NCBI GenBank assembly: GCA_022376465.1
Contig: JACDTU010000001.1
Location: 1,426,001-1,490,000 of the forward strand
Source of the DNA: Cubamyces lactineus
Lineage: Eukaryota; Basidiomycota; Agaricomycetes; Polyporales; Polyporaceae
Direction: 5' to 3'
DNA: 64,000 nt
Below the pieces are notes generated by a model. That model worked only from the letters and a program-made list of their open reading frames with translations. It made no database searches and was not told the origin of the DNA. Every line of letters starts with the position of its first letter. The stretch's first letter is position 1. Positions 12,331 to 29,543 of this stretch are shown piece after piece. The position numbers and the translations under genes were made by a program.

Positions 12331-15303
12331 ATGTCATTCTCGAGCACACCTTTAGGTCAAGGCAGACGTCTAGATCACCACACCTTTCTCAACAAGAACA
12401 ACCCCAACCGACCCCCCAACTCGCCCCCACGACGCGCGATACCTGCATCATACGCATACGGGTATGCTCATATCTTGCTGCGCGTACGCATCGCGTGCTG
12501 ATAGTGGATCAGCGCACCCTCCCTTGCTTCGCGCTCCCCTCCCAAGCCAGACAAAGCCCCCCTCCCTCCCCAAGAAGACGACTCCGAAGAACCCGCCCTC
12601 GTTCGCTTTGCACGTCTGAAACAGCGTGAACAGGCCAACCAGTCGATTCAAGCACAATCATCTCGTTCCGTGGGTTCTAGTGTTACCTCTCCACATCCGG
12701 AGAAGTGGAGTGTCAAGGACACATCCGTTAACATCGCCAGCGCGTTTCACCAGGCCGCCTCCTCCTCCTTTGATACGTCCGCGGAGAATAGCATGAATCC
12801 CAACGAAGCGTGGGCTTCTGGCATTCGCAAGCCCATGGTCCCCCGGAGTACTTCCGTCGAATACGAGAAGGAAACGCAATCCACCGTCAATCGTCGTCTT
12901 GCCCCTCCTCCTAGCCGATCACAGGCTGCTGCACGGGTCGCGAGGCCCGTCTCCAAGTCCGCCTCGATTCACCATGTTCCCGATTCGGAGGGAGAGGAAG
13001 AACCCCAGCAGAATGGGCGTGGCAAGACTCCCCTTGCGCAGGGTATCGAGGTTATCAAACGCATGACGTTCTTCCTTCGAGAGCGCTCGCAAGAACCTGA
13101 AGGCGACTCCATGCTACATGTAAACGACAGTGCGCGCGATGTTTCTAGCTACGATTACTCCGCCGAGGAACGCGAGTACCAGGCCACGTCTCAGTTGCCG
13201 CCTTCACGCAAGACTGTAGCTGCGCATCGAAAGAACCGCATGTCAATGGACAACAAAGCCTACCGTCCTACGATGTCTGACTTGGAGGAATCCGATGAAG
13301 ACTTCATAGAGGATGGGAAACGGACTAGACGGAAGAAGGCGAAGAAGACAGGCCCTGGTGGAGGCCCGCTCACTTCGCTGCCTGTCACGAGCTACGACAA
13401 GCGGAGGAAGAAGAGGCGAGGGGGGAGGGAGAATGGTGCGCCAGGCGAAGAAGATGATGAGAGCTCAGAGGAAGAGGATCAGGTTAGCGAAGAGGTACGT
13501 GCATGAGCAATTCGGAAAGTGCGTGCGCTCATAGCATTGTAGCGGTCTGGAAGAGGTGCAACACCAGTACAACGGGCTTCTTCGCTAGCACGAACATCAG
13601 TCCCGCCCGCCCGCCAGTCATCCGTCCCCCCACACTATGATTCAAGCAATGTCGATACTTCAATGGACATCGAGGGACAACTTCATTCTATCCCTGAGAT
13701 GGATGAAGAGCCGCCACTCATAGACGGCGCTATTCCTCGAGGACCAAAGGCATCATTCTCTGTCGGCGCAGCCCTTGGCCGCTGTGTCCATGGGGTCCTC
13801 AGTGTGATTATCTGGGTGCTCAGCGCTATCTGGCGCTGTTTCTCCTGGGTTGTACATTCCGTTACACGTCTCAATTTCGCACCACTGCTGAAGACGGGCA
13901 CCGTGGGGCTGACGCTCTGGGCGGCGTGGTATGCACTGAATAGCGGGCTGCTCGATCTCGGGTCGTTACCCACAGTACGGCGTCCCTCTGGACCATACCA
14001 ACCTCCGGATATCCCCGCTGGTGATATCAGCGCCTTGTCGGCCCGCCTTCAGAATCTAGAACGCGTCCTCGCCACTCTATCTCTCGATGTCGAACGGTCT
14101 CGTGTCTATATCGAGGGAGACTCAAAACACCACGCAGATCTTGTAGGTCGCGTCGGGGCGCTTGAGACTCGCGTGCAGAAGGAGAGCACCCGGATGCAAG
14201 ACGTAGAGAGCAAGTTCCGCGCGACGACCAGCGAGGGTCTCAATGCCGTCAAGAAAGAGATTGCGCAACTATATGCGCAGGTCCAGGCGCAGCGCGATGC
14301 GGAGGCCCGGCGACCTGCGGTCGGCAGCGACGAGGAAGCTCGGGCAAAGCTCAAGGCACTCGAGGAACGCGTTGGGACCGTGGAGGGTGGCGTCAAGGAG
14401 GCGTTGGAGCTCGGAAAGGGCGCCGTCAAGGCTGGAGCCGTGTCGAGCAACGTTGCACAATGGTGGAACAAGCTCGCTACTGTCAAGACCTCTGGGGTCA
14501 CAATCAAGTCTTCCGACGGCCAGGACGTTACTTCACTCATCAACCACCTCGTCGATGCGGCTGTTCTCCGTAATTCCAAGGATACCCTCGCACGCGTCGA
14601 TTATGCCCTGTATTCCGCCGGTGCTCAAGTCATTCCCTCCCTCACAAGTCTCACTGCAGAAGTCCGTCCGTCCGGCTTCCTCGGCCAGCTTGGCAGCCTC
14701 TTTACCGGCGGGTCCGGTTATGCTGTCGGGCGCCCTCCTGTCACGGCATTGCATCACGAGATTCACGCTGGACACTGCTGGCCCTTCCCTGGTTCGCAAG
14801 GTCAACTCGGTGTCGCACTTGCTGCGCCAGTGTACATCACCGACGTTACGATCGACCATGCTGCAAAGGAAGTTGTGTTGGATATGCGCTCAGCTCCTCG
14901 GCAGATGGAACTCTGGGGACTCGTCGAAGGTCAGGACAACCTTGCTAAGCTCCGAGAGTGGAAGCAGAAGCGCGCTGCCGCACGGGAGGAAGCCGAAGAA
15001 AGGGGAGAGCCCATCTCTCCTAGTCTCGCCGACGAAGAACCCTACCCACGCACCTTGCCTAAGCACCCTGAATACGTCCGCGTGGCCAACTTCACCTACG
15101 ACATACACGCGCCCGAACACATCCAGACGTTCCCCGTGCGCGAAGATATCCGCGACCTCGGTATCGACTTCGGCGTTGTCGTGCTCCTGGTGAAGAGCAA
15201 CTGGGGCAAAGAGTTTACATGCCTCTATCGACTACGCGTGCACGGCGAGCCCGTTGGGCAGGTTCCTTTGCCATACCCTGAAGACGAGGAGACGTCTGCG
15301 TAG
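12331..15303 (+). CDS. SUN-domain nuclear envelope protein (Sad1/UNC-84 family)
   Basis: Inner-nuclear-membrane partner of KASH proteins, linking chromatin and the spindle pole body to the cytoskeleton. Three exons join in frame: 12331-12461, 12513-13494 and 13543-15303, giving 957 residues. Seen: a long polar, acidic and basic N-terminus (nucleoplasmic side) with an Arg/Lys patch near residue 330; two hydrophobic stretches at about 452-475 (GVLSVIIWVLSAIW) and 486-508 (GTVGLTLWAAWYAL); a long coiled coil at about 530-660; and a C-terminal SUN domain at about 740-950 with HCWPFPGSQGQLGVAL, ITDVTIDH and FTCLYRLRVHG. The start was chosen because it opens MSFSSTPLGQGRR and a GT...ATCAG intron leads into the frame of exon 2. 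The gene converges on the C2-domain gene. Confidence 0.92.
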
Positions 15304-15855
15304 GTGTCGGATATGGAGTCTATGCCTCATCGTTCCGTCTAGTCATGCCCCATGCCACTCCGGACTCGTCCATTCGTCACATCGCCACTCCGCAAGCAAT
15401 CCCGCATCAGCACTCTCACCCCGCATACACTCACGCTTATGACCGTTATGACCTTCTGTTCCACTTGCCTACAGCCCTACGCGCCTGTCCTCTTTAATTT
15501 GTTGACTTATGTTCCGGCTCTCCGATCGTACTACAACTTTCTCTTTCCCTTCACGCCGGTTGGCATATGGTTGGTTTTGGGGTCGTGTGCGCATGCTTCA
15601 TATCTTCCCTCGCCGCCTCACTCTCGTTCTCCCTTTTCTACTTATGTCGTATCTGCTGTCTCCGTGGTCAAGTCTGCTGTGACAAGCTGTCCAATGTATC
15701 AGTACCGCTTGAGACCAATCGAACCTACTTTTTTACTCTATGGTTGTCCCGATGCTCGTTCCATGGCTCACTGAACTCTCGGGAGACAAGATACTGACTC
15801 ACATTATGATCTCCGCAGGAAGGGTCTGATGTGGTAACATCATACAAATTCTACT
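15304..15855. other. Convergent intergenic region after the SUN gene
   Basis: 552 bp between two converging stop codons; it holds two 3' UTRs. The first half is C- and T-rich on the plus strand. No gene is seen. Confidence 0.5.
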
Positions 15856-17702
15856 TCACCATGCACCGGGTATATGTCCACCTTCTGTGCCTCGGCGCGC
15901 CGCATTCTCTTGCTCGAGGTTCAGCTCGAGGTCGAGTTGGCGTGCCAGCTCGTTATCGCGTTCCTCCTGCTCGCGCAGCTTTCGCTGCCGCTCTTCTTCC
16001 TCTTTCTCCAGCTGGAGCGCAAGGAGGCGGTCGCGCTCCTCTCGACTCGGCCCCCGCGAATGCGTTTGCGTTTGGGTCGGTCTCTGCGTCGAGACGGTTG
16101 CTGATGTCGTTTGCGGAACTTTAGGAGGAGGAGGGGGAGAGGTGTTCCGCGCCGCTGACGATGACGGGTGTGAAGGCGGTGGTACCGGCTGCTGCTGCTG
16201 CTGCGAATGAGGGTGAGGTGAAGTGGGCGTGCGTCCGCCAGGTGGTTCGTTAGGGAGCGGAAGAGGTGATTTGTATCGTGCCTGGAGGTAAGGATCTGGC
16301 AGGTCGTCTGGATCCGTGTCCTCTCGAACGCGAGGAGGAGGCGGTGGGTACCCATAAGACGGGTACGAAGGAGCAGAAGGCGGTATTGGTGGGGGTATGT
16401 ATGTCTGTGCCGGGGGCTGATAGTGCCTTGGAGGAGACCCATACGGTTGCAATGGTGGAGGAGGTCCGTACGCCTGAGCAGGAGGATAAGGCTGCTGGGG
16501 GTATATGTGCGGGTGCATCGCCGTTTGCGCGTAAGATTGCGAAGCGGTCACAGGCTGGGCTGCAGGCACGTATGGTTGTGTCGGAGGTTGCGCTGGAGGC
16601 ACATATGGCTGTGTCGGAGGTACGTAAGGTTGTGCTGGAGGGGAATACGGCTGAGTTGGGGGGACGTAGGTCTGGGGCGGGGGTATGTGCGGCTCGGGTA
16701 TGGGCGTATGCCCTCCCCCGGGGCGCAGATACGGCGGCACAGACTCGAAGGGCGGCTGGGTAGGCGGCGAAGGATCTCTTGGGGGTACGGGCACACGTGT
16801 GTGCGCTGGATGCTCCGGAGGAAGAAGGCCAGTGCTTGCTTGGGGGCTCGTCCGAGGTGGGCTCATGCTTGTGCGGCGCCCTCCGCCGCCTGGACGAAGG
16901 ATGGCGGGAATGGCCTCGGGCGTAACACTGGGCTCTTCGGGCAATGGTGGAAGGGCATCGTGTTTGTGTACAGGCGTGCGGTGGGCTCCAGCAGCGAGAG
17001 TATGACTCTGTTCGATTGGTGTAGCAGAGAGCTGAGAGGAGATGGTACTTTGTCGATTTGTAGCTTGAGACCCGCCACCATTTCCTGTGTTGCCGACAAC
17101 TGCAGAAATTGTGCTGTCGGCGCGTACACGAGAAGACTCGGCAGTCGGCAGTGGGGGAACATCAACGTATGTGTATGCAGTCGTCGGACGGGCAAGTCTC
17201 TCCGTTGGCTTCCACTTTGAGGCCCGGCGCTGGAGTGGAGGCGTCTTTGCGTAGTACGTCATCTCGAGGAATATTTCCCCGCGATATGTACCGTCCTCCA
17301 TCTGCAATGGCACCCAGTCTGATCCCAGACACTTGTTCAGCGAACTTTCATCTTGATACTGAGTAGTCTACGCGCACCATCGAATTCGCCTGTCTTCAGG
17401 GTGTTCGATATGTCAACCGACCCTTTCCCGACGCACTCGTCCGTTCTGGGCTCTTTGGACCAACAAGAGACCTCGAGCTTCCTCGTTTCGTCGGACACAC
17501 GCTTCGAGACGGGGAATCGCAGCTCTTCGTCCCAAACAGGATGCTGTCCGCCCTTGACATCGACTTGCGTCTTCTTTGTCACCTTGTTCAATGTGGCTTG
17601 TGCGTATGCATCTTGTTTGTAGAACGTATGCCTGTCACGTAGATTGCGGGCTTTCAACACGACGACCACGAGCGTTCCGATTTCCTCTCCTGGATCGGAC
17701 AT
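15856..17702 (-). CDS. C2-domain protein with proline-rich tail, Inn1/Fic1-like
   Basis: Two exons, 17378-17702 and 15856-17318, joined by a 59-nt intron, encode 595 residues. Residues 1 to about 130 form a C2 domain (GTLVVVVLKARNLRDRHTFY, then QDAYAQATLN and HPVWDEELRF). After it come about 300 residues of disordered Pro-rich sequence with a tandem PPTQPY/PPAQPYVPP repeat (roughly 16550-16700), a PPPPP run, a glutamine run coded by CAG/CTG-type repeats near 16195, and a C-terminal Glu/Arg-rich coiled coil (about 15900-16030). Yeast Inn1 and S. pombe Fic1 share the C2-plus-PxxP layout and bind SH3 domains of F-BAR proteins at the division ring; the same job is inferred here. The calcium-ligand aspartates look incomplete. 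Complete gene. Confidence 0.82.
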
Positions 17703-18376
17703 TCTGGAGAGACGTGTTCAACATCAGTGCCGCTCACGAAGACCATGGCTGCTTCAGCACAGAGAATCGAGCTCACGCGTGTACGCTCTGTGTGGTATGC
17801 GGTCGTGTAGGCGGAGGGAACGTCTGAAGTCAGAGGTGGAGGTATGAGGAGAAAGGAGGGATATCGATGTGGCGTCGGATGAAATACCCTGTTCCTTGAT
17901 GAATACGCCCTGCACTGCCGACGCTCGTCGCTCTCACGTCGCTGTTTGTATTGGACACTGCCTGGCTATGATTATTGATTGCATGCTCGCCGTCGTGGAC
18001 AGCAGCGACGACGTGCACCGACGCGCAGTGGACACTGCCCAAGGCGACGGACCGGGAGGGCGGATCAAAGGGTCCGGAGCCAGGCATGGCTGCACTCTAG
18101 GCGTCCGGGCGTTATTAATAGAAGCAGCCCGTCTTGCCGAGGAGAGTGCCGTCCTCCGTGAGGACCACGCTCAATTTCGTTATCTCGCACAAGCTATGTC
18201 GGTCTTGCGCGCATACAGCCTCCCAGTATATAAGATTGTCTCCACCTCGCGGTGGGATTTCCCCGCGCTCGTCTGCCCTCCCCCTTGAACGCCTTAACCT
18301 CAGCGGCCTGGCGGTGTGGCCTAGCTTGGTCTGACCGGTACATTCTACGGGGTCCAGCTACATACAAGGCGCCAAC
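17703..18376. promoter_or_regulatory. Divergent upstream region of the C2 and ABC-transporter genes
   Basis: 674 bp between divergent starts. It contains a TATA-like box facing the ABC gene (18227-18234). The rest shows no coding exon or RNA gene. Confidence 0.45.
18227..18234 (+). promoter_or_regulatory. TATA-like box upstream of the ABC transporter
   Basis: TATATAAG lies 143 bp upstream of the transporter ATG, the only strong TATA match in this divergent region. It would suit a regulated (inducible) gene such as a drug-efflux pump. The role is inferred. Confidence 0.4.
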
Positions 18377-25097
<6,721 letters not shown>

Positions 25098-25342
25098 AAC
25101 ACAGAATCCTGAATTGCTGGCTTGGGGGGTTGAATCTGCTACGGTGTAGATAGGGACGCATGGGCATCGAGGTTCGAGATAGATTGCTCGTTTGGTAGGG
25201 ATTAGTAGGGTACGCTAGCGGCTATATAGAGATACAACTGGTACGACAGCAACGATGTAGAGATGACGATAGCCAGTGACAGAATACATCCGGTACAGGA
25301 CAACGAAAGGAGATCAAAATCAAGATAACGCACAGGGAATCT

Positions 25343-28300
25343 CTACTGCGGAGCACCGAAATCCGAGTTGTAACGCATCTGAACATCCGGGTCTTGCTGC
25401 ATAGCATCCATCCAGCTGAACCCTAGATTATGACACAATCAGCAATGATACAGACATCTCCGCTTACGTGGGTCTACTGACCTGGCACGACCATGTTCGA
25501 CCAGTTGGGATCTGTCAAGGATTGCATCGACTGCAACAGCTCGTGATCGAACGGGAGCGGTGGGGAATAGAACTCGGAGCCGTTGATCGTCTGCGTTTGC
25601 TGTTCGGGGTATCCGAGATCGAGCCCGTCAAACATCTGCGAGTCCGTTGGAGAGGTCTGCTCGAAATGTGTCTCTTCCTCCTTGATGCCGGGCTGGCCAC
25701 CAGGTGGAGGCGGAGGTACGAACATGGGTGTACGGGGCATCGGCGAGGAATCAGGTCTATCGGAGCCACTGTCTGGGGTCGCGGGAGAATGGGCAAGTGG
25801 TCTATTAGCACGCTTGAGAGCGCTTGGAGATTGGTCGACGCTTGCGAGAGGGGTCTCCAGAAGCCCCTTGAGGAAACGCGCATACAGCTTCGGTCCATGA
25901 CGATCGTCGACTGCGACGTCTGGTGATCCCAGGAAATCCGCCACTTCTTCGACCAGATGGCGGAGCTCGACTCGAGTTTCGCGAGGTATGTACTGAGCGT
26001 ACTTAGGATGCAGAGTCTAGAGTGAACATATCAGCTACTAAAATCTTGACTGGTGGCATCACACCACGTACCTTGATGAGGAACGCGCATGTAAATGTTA
26101 CAAATACGCATTGAGAATCGGGTCCGTGCCGCAGGTAAATTCCTGTAATATCCTGTGTCAGGAGTCTGTAGGCTCATTCAGCGTCAGGACTCACTCTGTT
26201 GTGGGGAACCAAGCTCATCCAGCAACGTGCGGATCAGGCTCTTGGACGCACGTATGCACTACCAAACAAAGTGTGAGGCTCCACCCTTGTCCAGTATATG
26301 ACTTTGTGTACGAACCCTCCAGAAGAACGTATCGCTGAACCCTTGCGACGTCTCCCTCCCAAACGTGTGCTGGAACGCGAACGAAAGCACCGTCATACGA
26401 GCGTAGCTGTACGCGAGCTTCAGCAGGCTCGTTCGGAACTCGCAAACGACGCCTTGAAAGTTCGCCTCGCGGATACGCGCGAGCCATGTCTCGCCGAGGT
26501 TCGCGAGCTTGTCGTCGAACGTGCTGGCGACGGCAGTGATGTCCAGGTTCTACATTGATTGAGCGTGGTGAGCAGCAGCGGGTGGAGCGAGCTAGTAGTA
26601 ATGGGGATGGTGACTTGCCTTGTTCAACCCAACGGGATGCTCCGGGTCGCTGAAAATCGTATACCGATACTCGGCAAGGAGCTTCAGCTCCGCATTGTAC
26701 GCGCACAGATGGATGTCAAAGCCGGGCATATTGTACGGCGAGCTCTTCCACCAGAACTCCGAGTGGCTCGCGATGTAGTCGGTATTGCTGATGATAGGCG
26801 CCTTGCCGTACTGCGAGCTGTACGAGCGGTCCAGGTTAAAGCAGTTGAGCCAGGTGCGGGTACGGTTGAGTATCTCTCTAGCGTGCTGTTCGTTCTGGGG
26901 CTTGACTGTATTTGGATGATGGAGGTTTAGGTCGGTAGCGATGCTGTATGGGACAGAGACGTCGTCAGGGCGGCATGGCACGAAAAGTGACAGCGGGCTT
27001 ACCGAATGGCGAGGCCGAGATACACCCAGCAACGATCCTCCTCCCATTTCCTTGCGGGCACTGGGTATAAGCTAAGCAAGATGTACGCCTGCACCGTCTC
27101 GACGCTCTTTTGCCCGCCAATGAGCGTCGATCCAGCGGCGAGACGGGCGCAGTTCATAGCTTGTTGGTGGAGCGAGGGGCGCTCCGCATAGAACCTTGAG
27201 GCAATCCCACAAACTGCAGGCCGACTCCTTCAGCCACCCTGAGAGCTGCGGAACAGACAGAGAAGCGGACTCACCGACGGTGAACAAGAAAGGGCTCCTC
27301 CAGTACGTTCTTTGGGCAGTGTACAACACGGGGTCTAGTAATGATACAGATGGGTTTAAATAGTCGAAAAATCTGCACGACGGGTGAGCGATCAGTTCGA
27401 TGCGCAGAACGGCAGGTACGCACATCTTGAATAACTTCTCCACCTCGGCGGGGCTCACCAACCCGCTCCTCAGGATATATGGCGTCTGATGTTGCGCATA
27501 CATGATGGGTCTGTCCGGACCAGGACCTGTCGTCAAACACAAACCAGTCAGCACTCACGCCCACCGGATGCCACACAAACCAGCAAATCACGCAAGAAAG
27601 AAAAACACGCACTCGTCGCACGGAAATAGTCCTCATTCGCGACCCCATAATCATCGTGCTCCTCCGTCGTGCTCACGCTCCTACTACGGCTCGACCGCCG
27701 GCTCCTCGACGCCCTCAGGCTCAGATTCGCGAGCATCCCGATCGGCGCAGCCTCGTTGGGCAAAATCGCGAGCTTCTCGCGCCCCCCGCCCCGGCTCTTC
27801 TTCCGGCGCGAGCTCTGTGTCGACGACTCGTCCTTCGCCTGCAGCCCGCTCGTGCCAGCTGCTTCCCCCGCCTGCTGCTCCGGCCGCGTGCGCCCGCGCG
27901 ACACTGGGCGTTCGCCCTCTGGGGCGTCGACGTCCTCCACTTCAACGTGGACTTCGCCCTCGTCTTCGGCCTTCTCCCCAGCCGCGCCCTCCTCGGCATC
28001 GTCCGACTCGCTGCTGTCCTTCCACCCGAGCACGTCCTCGCCCAGCAAATCTTTCGTAACGCCCGGCCCACCCATGTTGATGTATCCGCCAAACGCCTCG
28101 ATGGACTCGCGCGCCTTGGCGATCCAGTCGAGCACATCCGGTTTCGTCAAGTGGTCCGAAACGGGCTCTGGGGTGCCGATGTCGGACGCCGTCAGTTCGC
28201 TGGTGGTGGCGGACATCGTCGACGGGTGGTCCGCCGAATGCGTGGGGGAAGGCGCGTTCTCGCCGCCGTGCGGCTTGTCTGCTGCGCGCTTGTTGGCTTC

Positions 28301-29543
28301 CTCCAGCTGCTTCATGAGCTCCTCAATCTTTGCCGCCTGTTCGCGGATCTGGCCGAGAAGCAGGTCTCTCCTCCTGAATGCAGAAGGTTGTATGGTGAGT
28401 TTATGATCACGTTAATTGGAAGTAGGGGAACGGGCATACGGAGGCGCACGGCGCTTCTTGCGTCCCGGTATGATACACTCATGATTGCCATTCAGACATC
28501 GCTTGCAGATGTCCGGGTTGGTCTTGAATTCGCACTTGACCTACAGGACGCAGCTCGTACGGAATAGAAACAAGGTTCAACGATGTGCTCACCTTCAAGG
28601 CCTTGCAGCGGGCACACGCGCCGAGACTACGGCCCAGTCAAGGTCCGCGGCAGCAACGAACAGAACAAGGGGGGACTCACGGCTTCACAGGCTTCGCCTC
28701 CTCCTTCGACTGCGCCCCACTCTCCGACCGATCGTCCCCATCCACCGAGGACCCGTCGCCCTCGGCCTCGTCCAGCGCGCGCTGCCGCTTCGCCGCATGC
28801 AGCGCCGCAGACGCGTCGCCGAGCTGCATGTGCGCCTGTTCGCGGTACGGTGCCCCAGGCTGCATCGCGACCCCATAAGCGTGGCTGAGCTGGGCCTGCG
28901 GGGGGAAGCTGGGCGTCATCGGCGTGCCCGCGTTTGAGAAGACCGGCCGTCGGTGCTGCACCATCTGCGGGTCCCCCTGGAAGGACCGCACGGTCGGTGT
29001 TAAGCCGGAGGTGGAGCTCGCGCGCGAGTGCTGCCCGGCTCGCATGCCCTGGCCCTGGGCGGTCATATTCTGGGGCGGGAACGCGAAGGGGGAGGCGTCG
29101 CCGGAGTAGAACGGAGAGCTCGGCATGGATTGGGCGCCGCTATTGCTGAACGCCAGCCCGGAAGGGAAATGCTGCTGCCCTTGGCTATGAGGGGGGTAGC
29201 CGGAACCTTGATGGTCGGGATAGTACTGCTCTCCGCCGAACATGGGCTGTCCGTTGTAGGGCTGGTGCATGGTCTGCGGCTGCTGGGGATCGGGGAACGT
29301 GAACGCGTAGTCGTTCTGCCCCCCGAACGGCCGGCTGTAGTTCAGGGCGTAGTCGGGGTTCTGCTGGGGTCGGCGGTGGTGGTCCATCTGCGGCTGTGGC
29401 TGGAAGTCGCTCTGAAGGATGGCAAAGCGGGAGGGGTCAATGTCGTACTCGGTCTCGAGCTGCAGCGGCTGGGATGGCGCGCTGTCGTGGTTCTTTGGCC
29501 AGTCTACGTCGAGGAACTGGGGGTGGGGTGGATGGTTCGCCAT
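25343..29543 (-). CDS. Zn2Cys6 fungal transcription factor (PriB-like)
   Basis: Nuclear regulator with a Gal4-type zinc cluster. Seen on the minus strand: a Gln/Pro/Gly-rich N-terminus (MANHPPHPQFLDVDW..., about 29543-28680); the cluster CX2CX6CX8CX2CX6C (CARCKALK, then VKCEF, ICKRC, ECIIPGRKKRR) at about 28450-28620, split by an intron after the second cysteine pair; a heptad-like helix (REQAAKIEELMKQLEEANK); an acidic and Ser-rich linker; a fungal-specific middle region (SPAEVEKLFKM, FFDYLNPSVSLLDP, RTYWRSPFLF, about 27260-27480); and a C-terminal Pro/Asp-rich tail. The last exon ends DFGAPQ with the stop at 25343-25345. The middle region recalls basidiomycete PriB-type regulators, a similarity from memory. 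Targets unknown. It lies next to an efflux pump, but no regulatory link can be shown. Confidence 0.85.

Noticed and set aside
14243..15193. A 316-codon plus-strand frame inside the SUN gene
   Set aside because: It is a shifted frame of the SUN-domain exon, Ser/Arg-rich, without similarity; the SUN frame is clearly the coding one.
16423..17220. A 265-codon plus-strand frame opposite the C2 gene
   Set aside because: It is the antisense of the proline-rich repeat, giving Arg/Leu/Trp repeats; a composition artefact.
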